A DNA stretch of 64,000 nucleotides. Source: Bacteroidales bacterium. Lineage in GTDB: Bacteria > Bacteroidota > Bacteroidia > Bacteroidales > Lentimicrobiaceae. Location: NCBI GenBank assembly GCA_024636955.1, contig JAGXGB010000029.1, positions 1 to 64,000 of the forward strand, in the 5' to 3' direction. Positions 9,199-19,315 of this stretch are shown piece by piece. Position numbers and translations under genes: made by a program. Below the pieces are notes generated by a model that worked only from the letters and a program-made list of their open reading frames with translations, did no database searches and was not told where the DNA came from. The first letter of the stretch is position 1. Every line of letters starts with the position of its first letter.

Positions 9199-10050
9199 AT
9201 GAAAACAATCCTATCAGCAATTGACTTCTCTGATTGTTCCATCAATGCGCTTGAGCATGCGATTACTATTGCTCGGGTTTCAAAATCTAACTTATTATTG
9301 CTTTGGGTAAATAATCCCAACACTACTAAAACAATACTCTCATCTGACCTGTCTGATGATCTGCTTGAAGAAGTTGAGCATCAATTCAGCCGATTAATTG
9401 CCAAATATACCCCACAACTTCCCGACACCAAGATCGATTATATCATAAGGGAAGGAAAGGTATACAAAGAAGTAGTTAATCAAGCCAAAGAATCAGATGT
9501 ATGGTTGATTGTTGCAGGTACCCATGGATCATCAGGATTTGAAGAATTCTGGATTGGCAGCAATGCTAATAAAATTGTTACTTCTGCACCTTGTCCGGTA
9601 ATTACTATCAGGGCTGGAATACCTATCGACCGTCATCTTGATAAGATAGTAATGCCCCTCGACAGCACACCTGAAACAAGGCAGAAGGTTCCCTTTATCT
9701 CTGATCTGGCAGCAATGTTCAATGCTGAAGTTCATATTTTGGTCATGTATACTACAAACGTTGATCAGGTTAGGGAATACGTTCACAGCTATGCCAAACA
9801 GTCAGCCACATACTTCGGTAAAAATAATGTTAAGCATCAGATTGTGGAAATGGAAGTTGATAATATCAGCACTGCAACAATGGACTATGCCAAAAGAGTG
9901 GATGCAAACCTCGTTGGTATTATGACCGAACAGGAAAAAACAACTACCAATATTTGGTTAGGACCCTATGCACAGCAGATGGTTCACCACTCCCCAATTC
10001 CCGTACTGAGTATACATCCTATGGAAATACCAATCTCGCTCGGCCTATAG
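9199..10050 (+). CDS. Tandem universal stress protein, paralogue of the 7841 gene
   Basis: The 283-residue protein has two UspA domains and the same diagnostic GTHGSSGFEEFWIGSNA segment as its neighbour at 7841. The C-terminal halves also align (MTEQE, IWLGPYAQQMV, SPIPVLSI). The pair therefore arose by local duplication, with the SPOR gene caught between them. It lies 39 bases before a sensor histidine kinase on the same strand. The likely role is stress adaptation in the cytoplasm. Confidence 0.88.
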   Translation: MKTILSAIDFSDCSINALEHAITIARVSKSNLLLLWVNNPNTTKTILSSDLSDDLLEEVEHQFSRLIAKYTPQLPDTKIDYIIREGKVYKEVVNQAKESDVWLIVAGTHGSSGFEEFWIGSNANKIVTSAPCPVITIRAGIPIDRHLDKIVMPLDSTPETRQKVPFISDLAAMFNAEVHILVMYTTNVDQVREYVHSYAKQSATYFGKNNVKHQIVEMEVDNISTATMDYAKRVDANLVGIMTEQEKTTTNIWLGPYAQQMVHHSPIPVLSIHPMEIPISLGL

Positions 10051-10089
10051 TTTAGCAATGGGTTTTGAGGGAGCTTAAAAGGAACAGAG

Positions 10090-12318
10090 ATGAAACTATT
10101 AAACGTTGATTTAAGGATCCTTAAAGTTGTTTTTATAGGCATCTCTGTTCTGTTATTCTTGCTTGCTGCTGAAGCTTTCATGAGGATCAATGCTATCTCT
10201 GAGACAAGCAGATTATTATATCAGCATACCAATAATAAGGCATTAATCCTTAATTCCTTTAACACTTTCAAGGATCTTGAGTCCTCTACCAGAGGATATG
10301 TACATTTAAAGGATCCTTTATTTCTTAGTGTCAGGGAGAAGGCACTTGAATCACAGCCTGAAATATTTGAACAACTTGCACAAGCAATTGAAAATCATCC
10401 TATTGAGCAATATTATTTCAAAATACTGTTTGACTTATACCAGAATAGGATCAATGATTTGAATATGTTCCTAACTAATAATGATTCTACACTTCAATAC
10501 CGGGTACTAAGTAAATCATCTGAGGTTATAGAAGAATACAGGGCAACAGTTGATAAGATGTTAACTCAGGAGAATAATCAGATCAAAAATATTAATACTT
10601 CGTTAAAGAGAAACATTAAAACTGCCCCTGTCACAATCCTGATATTAATAGGCTTTTTTCTTATTATACTGCTGGCATCATATCTCTCACTGGCCAGCCA
10701 ACTTCAAGTGAGTACTAAATTGCAAAGGAATTATGAGGACTCAAATTTTAGTCTTGAAATAGCCAACCGGTCGCTGGCGCAATCACAACACTTTTTAAAA
10801 TCGTTGCTTGAAACCAATCCAAATGGCATACTCCTGTATGAAGCAGTACGAAACCGGCAGGGCAAAATTGAAGACTTTAAAGTGCTTTTCGCCAGCGGAA
10901 AGCTCGGCGTGCTTGGAGGCAATAGTCCTAAAGAAATAGTTGGAGCCAAAGTTTCCGATCTCTATCCATTATTAAAAACAACTGATTTTTATAATCATTT
11001 GATTGAAGTTACTGAAACAGGAAGATCTGAATTCTTTGAATTCTTTTATCCCTATGATGGCAAGGTGGGTGGATGGTATGAAATTTTACTTTCCAAACAT
11101 AATGATGGCGTTACGCTTAATGGAAGGGATATCAGCAATATTAAAATGGCTGAGCAAGAACTTAAAAAGTCCATAGAACTATTAAACGAGCGTAACAAGG
11201 AACTTGACGAACGGAAAAATTATGCTTTTACCGTGTTTAATGCACTGGTTGATGCAATAATTACTGTTGATGATCAATTTAGAATTACTTCCGCTAATAG
11301 CGCTTTCTACAACTATACCAACACTAATGAGAGCATTCTTGGCAAAAGCTTAATAAACGACATTTTAAAGGATAATAGTTATGATTTTGACATTACCGTC
11401 ATAGAAAGGGCTTTACAAGGTGAAACTTTTGTGCGAAAAGAATATTACAGCAATTCGTTAAAAAGGTATCTTGATTCCTATGTTATTCCTTTGAAAAACA
11501 ATGTAGGCATCGTTTATGGAGTGGTAATTATTCTTCATAATATAGATGAGCAGGTGAAAGCAAAGAGCGAAATTAATAACTATGTTCAGGAATTAAAACA
11601 AGCCAATGAACAGTTAAAGCACTTCACATTCATCTCCAGCCATGATCTGCAGGAACCTCTCCGAAAGATTCAGATATTTTCAAATAAGCTGATTGAAAAA
11701 TTTTCAGATAATAAAGCAGCTTCAAATGATCTCAAGAAAATCAGAGCATCTGCAACCAGGATGTCTGACCTTATAATAAGCATAACTAAATATTCTCATC
11801 TACAGGTAAGTGAAACAGTTCTGCAATTAGTGGACCTGAATGCAATATTTAATAAGGTTGAAGCCGATCTTGCCACCCAGATACAGGAGAAACAAGCAGT
11901 AATAACGGTTGAAAAATTGCCTACCATCAATTGTGACCCTTCACAGATGTATCAATTATTTATGAACCTTATCAGCAATTCCATAAAATTCTGCCGGAAA
12001 ACTCCGGATATTAAGATAACGTGCTCTAAATCAGAGGGGATTAAGTTACTCGAGACTCAGAATCCTGGTAATAAATATTATTTACTCAAGTTCGCTGATA
12101 ATGGCATTGGATTCAAGAATGAATATAGTGACAAGTTATTCTTAATTTTCCAACGACTGCATGATTCAAATACGTTTCCGGGGATAGGAATAGGATTGGC
12201 TATTTGTCACAAGATTGTTGAAAACCATAAAGGAAGAATTATGGCTTATTCAAAAGAAAATGAGGGTTCTACCTTTGACGTATATTTACCGTTCAATTTA
12301 CCCTTCAGTAAAGCATGA
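10090..12318 (+). CDS. Membrane sensor histidine kinase (CHASE3-PAS-HisKA-HATPase)
   Basis: The 742-residue kinase has a membrane helix at residues about 10-32, a CHASE3-like extracytoplasmic helical domain with LNSFNTFKDLESSTRGYV, and a second helix at about 178-200. Two PAS-like regions follow (about 230-355 and 375-500). The HisKA dimerisation segment has the phospho-acceptor His518 in FISSHDLQEPLRK, and the HATPase domain has the DNGIGF and GIGIGLAICHKIV boxes. No response regulator lies next to it, so the partner is elsewhere. It overlaps crcB by four bases (ATGA), which implies translational coupling to a fluoride channel. Confidence 0.9.
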   Translation: MKLLNVDLRILKVVFIGISVLLFLLAAEAFMRINAISETSRLLYQHTNNKALILNSFNTFKDLESSTRGYVHLKDPLFLSVREKALESQPEIFEQLAQAIENHPIEQYYFKILFDLYQNRINDLNMFLTNNDSTLQYRVLSKSSEVIEEYRATVDKMLTQENNQIKNINTSLKRNIKTAPVTILILIGFFLIILLASYLSLASQLQVSTKLQRNYEDSNFSLEIANRSLAQSQHFLKSLLETNPNGILLYEAVRNRQGKIEDFKVLFASGKLGVLGGNSPKEIVGAKVSDLYPLLKTTDFYNHLIEVTETGRSEFFEFFYPYDGKVGGWYEILLSKHNDGVTLNGRDISNIKMAEQELKKSIELLNERNKELDERKNYAFTVFNALVDAIITVDDQFRITSANSAFYNYTNTNESILGKSLINDILKDNSYDFDITVIERALQGETFVRKEYYSNSLKRYLDSYVIPLKNNVGIVYGVVIILHNIDEQVKAKSEINNYVQELKQANEQLKHFTFISSHDLQEPLRKIQIFSNKLIEKFSDNKAASNDLKKIRASATRMSDLIISITKYSHLQVSETVLQLVDLNAIFNKVEADLATQIQEKQAVITVEKLPTINCDPSQMYQLFMNLISNSIKFCRKTPDIKITCSKSEGIKLLETQNPGNKYYLLKFADNGIGFKNEYSDKLFLIFQRLHDSNTFPGIGIGLAICHKIVENHKGRIMAYSKENEGSTFDVYLPFNLPFSKA

Positions 12319-12704
12319 TGCATACTCTTCTTTATATTGCCATAGGAGGCATGGCGGGTGCTGTGACTCGCTTCCTTGTTCTGCAATTAACCCACGACAT
12401 TTACCACAGAACAGGATTTCCATGGGGAACTCTGGCAGTGAATTTAGCTGGCAGCCTGATAGTTGGCATATTATTGGCCTTATCATTTAAATTCACCTTC
12501 CTCTCACGAAACCATGCAGGGTTCTATCTATGCATAACCGGTTTTTTAGGAGCTTTTACAACTTTTTCTACTTTCAGTCAGGACAATATGATCCTATTAT
12601 TTGATAAACAATATGTTGCGTTTGCTATTAACATATTGCTTCATGTTGTTTTAGGAATAGCGCTTGCTATTGGTGGTTTTGTTCTAACAAGAAAGTTGAT
12701 CTGA
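12315..12704 (+). CDS. crcB: Fluoride channel CrcB/Fluc
   Basis: The 129-residue membrane protein has four hydrophobic helices and the Fluc signatures: GGMAGAVTRF near the start, WGTLAVNLAGS, and GFLGAFTTFSTFS, which holds the phenylalanine-box and sodium-site residues. Dual-topology dimers export fluoride from the cytoplasm. The ATG overlaps the stop codon of the preceding kinase gene. I saw no fluoride riboswitch upstream, as expected if the gene is read through from the kinase. Confidence 0.95.
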   Translation: MMHTLLYIAIGGMAGAVTRFLVLQLTHDIYHRTGFPWGTLAVNLAGSLIVGILLALSFKFTFLSRNHAGFYLCITGFLGAFTTFSTFSQDNMILLFDKQYVAFAINILLHVVLGIALAIGGFVLTRKLI

Positions 12705-12786
12705 TTTGTTCACATGCAACTGGGGTTAAGCGAGCTTATTGTTCCACCTCACGTATAGAAGGACCCCATGGTGTCAATAAAATAGC

Positions 12787-12794
12787 TAAATTTG
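12787..12794 (+). promoter_or_regulatory. Bacteroidota -7 box for the ruvB-queG run
   Basis: TAAATTTG fits TAnnTTTG and lies 64 bases before the ruvB ATG at 12858. It is the likely promoter for ruvB, queG and possibly arcA, which are closely spaced. Confidence 0.5.
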
Positions 12795-12857
12795 CGGCCT
12801 GTATGCTGAGCAAAGTTCCAGCTCGCCAATAAGTTAACCTGTACAGTGCTATTTAAC

Positions 12858-13883
12858 ATGAATGAAAACCTTAATGCATCACCTGAACAACTAAGCGCAA
12901 CGGAGCGTGAACTTGAAAAGGTACTACGTCCATCTGACTTTACTGACTTTTCAGGTCAGGCGGGTGTAGTGGATAACCTTAAGGTGTTTGTTAAGGCTGC
13001 CCGACTTAGAGGTGAATCACTTGACCATGTTCTTTTACATGGCCCTCCTGGTTTGGGGAAAACAACTCTATCGCATATAATTGCCAATGAGCTTGGTGTT
13101 AATATACGCATAACCTCGGGCCCTGTGCTTGATAAACCCGGCGATCTTGCAGGAATACTTACCAACCTTGAACCTAATGATGTGCTCTTTATTGATGAGA
13201 TCCATCGTTTGAGTCCGGTTGTTGAAGAATATCTGTACTCTGCGATGGAGGATTTCCGCATTGACATAATGATAGAAACGGGTCCTAATGCCAGGAGTGT
13301 ACAGATCTCCTTAAGCCCATTTACGCTTGTTGGAGCAACCACCCGGTCAGGACTATTAACAGCACCTTTGCGTTCACGTTTTGGAATTAATGCCCGATTA
13401 TCATACTATGATGCAGCAACTTTACATCATATTATTGAACGATCAGCCAGTATCCTTAAAATAGGTATCACTTCTGAAGCAGCTTCAGAAATTGCGAGGC
13501 GTAGCAGGGGTACACCACGTATTGCCAACTTACTTCTTCGCAGAGTGCGCGACTTTGCTCAAATTAAAGGAAACGGATCCATTGACATTGAAATATCACA
13601 ATATAGTTTAAAGGCACTACAGGTTGATAAGAATGGACTTGATGAAATGGACAATAAGATATTATCTACTATAATTGATAAATTCCGCGGAGGCCCTGTG
13701 GGGCTAACAACCATTTCAACTGCTGTGGGTGAGGATTCAGGTACAATTGAAGAAGTGTATGAACCTTTTCTTATACAGGAGGGTTATCTTATGCCAACTC
13801 CCAGAGGGCGTGAAGTAACACCACTTGCCTACACACACTTAGGTAAAACAAGGCCCGGTGTGCAGCCGGAGCTTCTGTTTTAA
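12858..13883 (+). CDS. ruvB: Holliday junction branch-migration ATPase RuvB
   Basis: The 341-residue AAA+ protein has Walker [10 protein letters not shown] at about residue 62, Walker B FIDEIHRL, the [18 protein letters not shown] sensor region and a C-terminal winged-helix domain with RGGPVGLTT. RuvB hexamers drive branch migration of RuvA-bound Holliday junctions. I use the ATG at 12858 rather than the upstream GTG at 12846, because MNEN leads directly into the usual [16 protein letters not shown] start. queG begins two bases after its stop. Confidence 0.97.
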   Translation: MNENLNASPEQLSATERELEKVLRPSDFTDFSGQAGVVDNLKVFVKAARLRGESLDHVLLHGPPGLGKTTLSHIIANELGVNIRITSGPVLDKPGDLAGILTNLEPNDVLFIDEIHRLSPVVEEYLYSAMEDFRIDIMIETGPNARSVQISLSPFTLVGATTRSGLLTAPLRSRFGINARLSYYDAATLHHIIERSASILKIGITSEAASEIARRSRGTPRIANLLLRRVRDFAQIKGNGSIDIEISQYSLKALQVDKNGLDEMDNKILSTIIDKFRGGPVGLTTISTAVGEDSGTIEEVYEPFLIQEGYLMPTPRGREVTPLAYTHLGKTRPGVQPELLF

Positions 13884-13884
13884 C

Positions 13885-14817
13885 ATGACACGCACACAAT
13901 TAAACCAATTCATAAAGGATGAAGCCCTAAAGAGGGGTTTCAGTCATTGTGGCATTGCCCGGGCTGAGCGGCTTGATGATCATGAACCGCGATTGGTTGA
14001 GTGGCTCTCAAAGAACATGAACGGCAATATGCATTACATGGAAAATCATTTTGAGAAACGGCTTGATCCACGGTTACTTGTTGACGGAGCGAAAACGGTG
14101 ATTTCGGTGATGATGAACTACTTTCCCGGGCATAATGCTGAGTATCGGTCTCCTTTGAAAATTTCAAAATACGCCTGGAATATTGACTACCACTTTGTTA
14201 TTAAAGACAAGCTATTTAATATGGTGGAAGCGATGAAGGAGAAAACAGGTGACTTCAACTATAGGGTATTTGTTGACTCAGCACCTGTACTTGACCGGGC
14301 ATGGGCAGTAAGAGCAGGTATAGGTTGGATTGGTAAAAATTCTATGCTTATCAGTCGTAAAACAGGTTCATTCTACTTCCTGGCAGAGATCATCTGTGAC
14401 CTGGAACCTGAATACGACATTCCTTTTGGAGGAAATTACTGCGGTGATTGCACACGTTGCATTGATTCATGCCCTACTGAAGCCATCACGAACAATAAAA
14501 CAATTGATGCTAACAAGTGCATCTCGTACCTTACCATTGAACTTAAAGATGAAATAGAGAGTGCTTTCAGCGGGCACTATAAGGACTGGATATTTGGATG
14601 CGACATCTGCCAGGATGTATGCCCCTGGAATAAGTTCTCTATTAAACACAGCATTGAAGAATTTAAACCATCAGGACATTGGACAGAATGGTCAGCTGGT
14701 GACTGGCATCTGCTTAACAACCCACTATTTAATGAATTATTCGGCAATTCAGCCCTAAAAAGAGCTGGATTCAATAAGTTAAAAAATAGCATTAATTTTG
14801 TAACCTTATCAAAGTAG
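13885..14817 (+). CDS. queG: Epoxyqueuosine reductase QueG
   Basis: The 310-residue protein reduces epoxyqueuosine to queuosine in tRNA using cobalamin and two [4Fe-4S] clusters. Both cluster motifs are visible: CGDCTRCIDSCPTEAI and CDICQDVCPWNKFS. The catalytic segment with RVFVDSAPVLDRAWA is typical. I use the ATG at 13885 because the upstream frame start at 13858 would overlap ruvB by 26 bases and add nine residues without homology. It lacks the HEAT-repeat extension found in longer QueG proteins. Confidence 0.95.
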   Translation: MTRTQLNQFIKDEALKRGFSHCGIARAERLDDHEPRLVEWLSKNMNGNMHYMENHFEKRLDPRLLVDGAKTVISVMMNYFPGHNAEYRSPLKISKYAWNIDYHFVIKDKLFNMVEAMKEKTGDFNYRVFVDSAPVLDRAWAVRAGIGWIGKNSMLISRKTGSFYFLAEIICDLEPEYDIPFGGNYCGDCTRCIDSCPTEAITNNKTIDANKCISYLTIELKDEIESAFSGHYKDWIFGCDICQDVCPWNKFSIKHSIEEFKPSGHWTEWSAGDWHLLNNPLFNELFGNSALKRAGFNKLKNSINFVTLSK

Positions 14818-14821
14818 CATA

Positions 14822-16102
14822 ATGGCCACATCAAGTGTAAATACTATTAAAAAAATTGCAACCTATGTTAACTCCGAAATTGGGAAACTTGAGGGAGTAA
14901 TTCTGCATTCACCCGGTAGTGAAGTGGAAAACATGACACCTGAAACTGTTCAGAAAGCTTTATACAGTGATATTCTTAATCTCGAAGTAGCTACACATGA
15001 GTATAATCAGTTCAAAGGGGTTCTTGAAAACTACACCTCAACATACCAGGTACATGACCTTTTGATTGATATTCTTAAGAATGAAAAGGTGAAAAACGGT
15101 CTTGTTCACAGCATATGTGATCATGAGCGCGTTAACCGAATCAGGGAAAAGCTACTTGGTTTAGATGCTGAATCGCTTGCCGTTGCCTTGATTGAAGGAG
15201 TGGAATTGAACCGTGATAACTTGTCAAAGTTTCTGAGTAAGGACCGCTTTGACCTGGTACCATTGCATAATTTCTTCTTTACCCGCGATGCCTCTATTGC
15301 CGTAGGCGAAGAAATATTTATAAGTAAAATGGCAAGTAGGGTTCGCGACAGGGAAGCCCTGATAATGGAAGCTATCTTTGATTACCATCCACTGTTTGAA
15401 ACACAAACAGTAAATGCACAGGCAAGTAGCAACCTATGCAAAGAATTTAGCTTTGAGGGAGGCGACTTCCTTGTGGCACGAGAAGATATTCTGCTCATTG
15501 GAACAGGGTCAAGAACCACGCCTAAGGGTATTGACTTCCTTATAGAGCACTACAAGAAGAGCAAGCAAACAAAGCATCTCATAATTCAGGAACTCCCATA
15601 TGAACCTGAATCATTCATTCACCTTGACATGGTATTCACATTCGTTGATCGTGATCTGGTAATGATATATGAGCCTCTTATTATGCATTCCAGCCGTTTC
15701 CTTACAATCCATATTACAATTGGAGATGGGAAAGTTAAGATAGTGGAAGAGGAGAACATTCCAGAAGCACTTATGAAACTTGGAATGAATATAAAGACAA
15801 TTAATTGCGGTGGCAAAAAAGACATAATAACCCAGGAACGTGAGCAATGGCACAGTGGTGCTAACTTCTTTGCTTTGGAACCAGGAAAAATCATTGGTTA
15901 CGGCCGAAATATAAATACACTTGAAGAATTAAATAAAGAGGGCTTTGATATAATCAGGGCAAAAGATATCATCAACGGTAAGGATTTCATTGACAACCAT
16001 GAGCGTTGCATAATTACAATTGAAGGATCAGAATTATCACGTGGCGGAGGCGGTTGTCGTTGTATGACAATGCCAATAAAGCGTACAAAAATTGATTGGT
16101 AG
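14822..16102 (+). CDS. arcA: Arginine deiminase
   Basis: The 426-residue protein hydrolyses arginine to citrulline and ammonia. It shows the guanidino-group-modifying fold with FTRDASIAVG, FEGGDFLV (substrate aspartate), FIHLDMVFTFVD (catalytic His/Asp region) and the C-terminal RGGGGCRCMTMP, where Cys414 is the expected nucleophile. No ornithine carbamoyltransferase or carbamate kinase gene is near, so the rest of the arginine deiminase pathway would be elsewhere. It starts four bases after queG and ends 30 bases before the M16 protease gene. Confidence 0.9.
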   Translation: MATSSVNTIKKIATYVNSEIGKLEGVILHSPGSEVENMTPETVQKALYSDILNLEVATHEYNQFKGVLENYTSTYQVHDLLIDILKNEKVKNGLVHSICDHERVNRIREKLLGLDAESLAVALIEGVELNRDNLSKFLSKDRFDLVPLHNFFFTRDASIAVGEEIFISKMASRVRDREALIMEAIFDYHPLFETQTVNAQASSNLCKEFSFEGGDFLVAREDILLIGTGSRTTPKGIDFLIEHYKKSKQTKHLIIQELPYEPESFIHLDMVFTFVDRDLVMIYEPLIMHSSRFLTIHITIGDGKVKIVEEENIPEALMKLGMNIKTINCGGKKDIITQEREQWHSGANFFALEPGKIIGYGRNINTLEELNKEGFDIIRAKDIINGKDFIDNHERCIITIEGSELSRGGGGCRCMTMPIKRTKIDW

Positions 16103-16132
16103 GATTTTTGCTAATAACCAACATACCATCTT

Positions 16133-18982
16133 ATGACAAAACTAACTAAACTATTAACTATGGGAATCATGATCGGTTCACTGTTAACCAATCTGCCTGA
16201 AACTCTTGCCCAAAAAGCAGCGGGAGGTAACTTTAAGGTAGAATTTGAAAAGTATCAACTTGATAATGGTCTGCAGGTGGTTTTGCACCACGATGCGTCC
16301 GATCCCATTGTATCTGTTGCTATCCTGTTTCATGTAGGCTCAAGCCGTGAAAACCCAGGCAAAACTGGCTTTGCACACTTCTTCGAGCACATGCTCTTCC
16401 AAAATTCAGAGAATGTAGGCAAGGGCGTGTTCTTCAAAAAGATAGACGACCTTGGCGGTACATTCAATGGCGGTACCTGGAATGACGGAACCGTTTATTA
16501 TGAAGTTGTTCCTAAGGATGCCCTGGAGAAGATCTTGTGGATGGAAAGTGATCGTATGGGATTCCTCATTAACACTGTTACACAGGGCGCTCTCGACCGT
16601 GAGAAAGACATCGTAATCAACGAAAAGCGCCAGCGGGTTGACAATCAGCCTTATGGCCATGGTGATTATGTACTCGACCAAAACCTCTATCCACCGTCGC
16701 ACCCATACTCATGGCAGGTGATCGGGTCAATGGATGACCTTAGGGGTGCAACTCTTGAGGATGTTAAGGAATTCTATCATAATTACTATGGTGTAAACAA
16801 TGCAACTATGGTAATTGCCGGTGATTTCAACAGTGATGAAGTAAAGACGCTTGTTCAAAAGTACTTTGGTGAATTCAAAGCACGCAAAAAGCCTGAGGCA
16901 ATCAAACCTATGCCGGCAGTGCTAACTGAAACCAAAAAACTATACCATGAGGACAATTTTGCTCGTTTGCCTGAATTAACTATTGCAATACCAACAGTTG
17001 AGCACTACCATCCTGATTCATATGCTTTGGATGTATTGGCCGACCTACTTGCAGAAGGCAAGAAAGCGCCCCTTTATAAAGAGATAGTTGAAAAAAGAAA
17101 CCTTGCTCCAAATATTTCAGTGTACAACAATTCACAGGAATTAGCAGGTAAATTTAATATTAGTGTTAAGGCTTTTGAAAATACCAGCCTTGATGCAGTT
17201 ATGGAAGCTATCAATGAAGGTTATGCTCAATTCGAAAAAACAGGATTCACTGAATCTGACATGCAACGAATAAAAAATATCCGCGAAACTCAATTCTACA
17301 ACAGCATTTCCAGTTTACTTGGAAAGTCGTTCCAATTAGTTCAGGCTAATGTATTTGGAGGCGACCCTGCCCGCATGATGGATGACGTTAAGTTACTCAA
17401 TGCAGTAACCAAAGCTGATGTAATGAGGGTTTACGAGAAATACATCAAGAATAAAAACTTCGTAGCTACCAGCTTTGTACCTAAAGGACAAGCGCAGCTT
17501 ATTTTAGCTGGCTCAATAAAAGCTTCTGTTGTAGAAGAATCCATTGAAGATGCTGGCTCAGAATCAAAGGGCGGTACTGAAATAGCAGATGAATTCATGA
17601 GAACCCCTTCAACCTTTGACCGTAGTATAGAACCTGCACTTGGACCTAAACCATTGCTTTCAATTCCAAAGGTATACAATGCTAACCTATCGAATAACCT
17701 TGATGTATATGGCATTGAGAGTCATGAATTGCCATTGGTGCAGTTCTCCATAAGACTTAAAGGTGGACAGCTACTTGAGAATACTGATAAGGTTGGAGTT
17801 TCAAAACTTCTTGCTGACCTGATGATGGAGGGTACTAAAGATATGACCCCCGAGGAACTCGAAGAAGCCATAGGTCAACTGGGTGCTAAAATCAACATTA
17901 ACTCTTCATCTGAATTTATTACCCTTACTGCTAACTGCCTCTCGAGGAACTATCAGCAGGTGCTTGCTCTTGTTGAGAAGATAATGATTGAACCACGCTG
18001 GGATGCCATGGAATTCGATCGTTTGAAACAAGCTACAATAAGCGGTATCGTACAACGTGAAGCTAATCCTAATGCTATTGCGGGCACCATATTCTACAAG
18101 AAGCTTTATGGTGACAACCACATTCTTTCTTTCCCGGGATCAGGTACGGTGGCATCAGTTGAAAGCATTACCATGGACGATTTGCAGGCTTATTACGCCA
18201 AAGCGTTTTCTTCGTCTGTTGCCAGTTTCCATATAGCAGGAGACATAATGCAAGATGAAGTAATGAAATCATTGAGTACTTTGGAAAGCAAATGGAAGGC
18301 TACAAATGTGATCTTCCCAAAATATGACCTGCCTGCTCAAAATGAGAAACCAACTCTTTATTTTATTGATGTACCTAATGCAAAACAGTCGGTTATCATG
18401 ATTGGCTCACTAGCTGTTTCGCGCGACAACCCTGATTACTTCCCTGCAATGTTCGCTAATTACAAACTCGGCGATGGTTCAGGATCAAAATTATTTGAGG
18501 TGCTCCGACTTGAAAAAGGCTACACCTATGGTGCATATTCATTCCTTATGCCACGTGTTACAGTTGGTCCGTTTGTTGCAAGTTCAAGTGTTCAGTCAAT
18601 GTACACCCTTGAGTCAGTAAACCTCTTCCGCGAGATTATGACTACATATGGCATAGAATACTCTGACAGCGACCTTGAAACTACGCGCAATGCTATGATT
18701 CGCTCAAATGCAGGGAAGTTTGAAACAATAGGCAGCCTTATGGGAATGCTTCACGACATATCAACTTTCAACCTGCCGGATGATTATGTTAAGAAGGAAG
18801 AACAAATGGCAGAAAAGTTGACCCTTGATCAAGCCAAAGCCGCATATTTCAAATACATTCAACCTGACAAGATGGTTTATGTAGTTGTTGGTGATGCACG
18901 CACTCAGTTTGAAAGACTGAAAGAAGCAGGATTGGGCGAACCGATTATGCTTGATAAACAAGGAAATACTTTAAAACTATAA
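16133..18982 (+). CDS. Exported M16 family zinc protease, two-domain
   Basis: The 949-residue protein begins with a signal peptide (cleavage near residue 27, ETLAQ). The first M16 domain has the inverted zinc motif HFFEH (His82, Glu85, His86) and the downstream glutamates around IVINEKRQ. The second M16-like half (from about residue 510) lacks an HxxEH motif and is probably the inactive partner that closes the clam-shell chamber. Such periplasmic pitrilysin-like enzymes degrade peptides. A strong rho-independent terminator follows 55 bases after the stop. Confidence 0.92.
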   Translation: MTKLTKLLTMGIMIGSLLTNLPETLAQKAAGGNFKVEFEKYQLDNGLQVVLHHDASDPIVSVAILFHVGSSRENPGKTGFAHFFEHMLFQNSENVGKGVFFKKIDDLGGTFNGGTWNDGTVYYEVVPKDALEKILWMESDRMGFLINTVTQGALDREKDIVINEKRQRVDNQPYGHGDYVLDQNLYPPSHPYSWQVIGSMDDLRGATLEDVKEFYHNYYGVNNATMVIAGDFNSDEVKTLVQKYFGEFKARKKPEAIKPMPAVLTETKKLYHEDNFARLPELTIAIPTVEHYHPDSYALDVLADLLAEGKKAPLYKEIVEKRNLAPNISVYNNSQELAGKFNISVKAFENTSLDAVMEAINEGYAQFEKTGFTESDMQRIKNIRETQFYNSISSLLGKSFQLVQANVFGGDPARMMDDVKLLNAVTKADVMRVYEKYIKNKNFVATSFVPKGQAQLILAGSIKASVVEESIEDAGSESKGGTEIADEFMRTPSTFDRSIEPALGPKPLLSIPKVYNANLSNNLDVYGIESHELPLVQFSIRLKGGQLLENTDKVGVSKLLADLMMEGTKDMTPEELEEAIGQLGAKININSSSEFITLTANCLSRNYQQVLALVEKIMIEPRWDAMEFDRLKQATISGIVQREANPNAIAGTIFYKKLYGDNHILSFPGSGTVASVESITMDDLQAYYAKAFSSSVASFHIAGDIMQDEVMKSLSTLESKWKATNVIFPKYDLPAQNEKPTLYFIDVPNAKQSVIMIGSLAVSRDNPDYFPAMFANYKLGDGSGSKLFEVLRLEKGYTYGAYSFLMPRVTVGPFVASSSVQSMYTLESVNLFREIMTTYGIEYSDSDLETTRNAMIRSNAGKFETIGSLMGMLHDISTFNLPDDYVKKEEQMAEKLTLDQAKAAYFKYIQPDKMVYVVVGDARTQFERLKEAGLGEPIMLDKQGNTLKL

Positions 18983-19036
18983 CTTACAAATCAGTAATTG
19001 CAGCCGTTTCATAGATCTGGTTGCTATTAGTAAACG

Positions 19037-19065
19037 AAAAAAGCCTCTATTGAGGCTTTTTTTTT
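19037..19065 (+). terminator. Rho-independent terminator of the M16 gene
   Basis: A stem pairs AAAAAAGCCTC with GAGGCTTTTTT across a four-base TATT loop. It is followed by an uninterrupted run of T residues. Confidence 0.9.
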
Positions 19066-19137
19066 GTTATATACCATCCTGTGAATATTTCCTGATAATT
19101 ATATGGGCTCAAATCAAGTTCATAATCCATTGGATTT

Positions 19138-19225
19138 ATAAGCGTCTTTTAAGCGTTATACAAACGATGTTTAATCGTCTAAAGACGCTTATAAGACGCT
19201 TATATAACGCTTATGTATCGCTTAT
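19138..19225. repeat. Eight 11-bp repeats forming an inverted array
   Basis: Read in consecutive 11-mers from 19138, the sequence gives four left-handed units (ATAAGCGTCTT, TTAAGCGTTAT, ACAAACGATGT, TTAATCGTCTA). Four right-handed units follow (AAGACGCTTAT twice, ATAACGCTTAT, GTATCGCTTAT). The first left unit is the exact reverse complement of the first right units, and the others are near complements. No base is gained or lost between units, so the 11-bp register is strict over 88 bp. Confidence 0.88.
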
Positions 19226-19283
19226 GATGGTAATGAATCTTAAATGCATCATGAAAGCTTTTAATACACCCTTCGGTCATGGC

Positions 19284-19315
19284 AAATAAAAAAAACTCCG
19301 TCTATAAAGGCGGAG
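19284..19315 (-). terminator. Terminator of the minus-strand nucleoside-kinase-like gene
   Basis: On the minus strand, CTCCG pairs with CGGAG around a short loop and runs into eight or more T residues. It lies about 65 bases after the stop codon of the gene ending at 19381. Confidence 0.75.

Noticed and set aside
19050-19289. 79-residue open frame on the plus strand
   Set aside because: It crosses a terminator and the inverted 11-bp array, has no recognisable domain and no start signal. It is open by chance.
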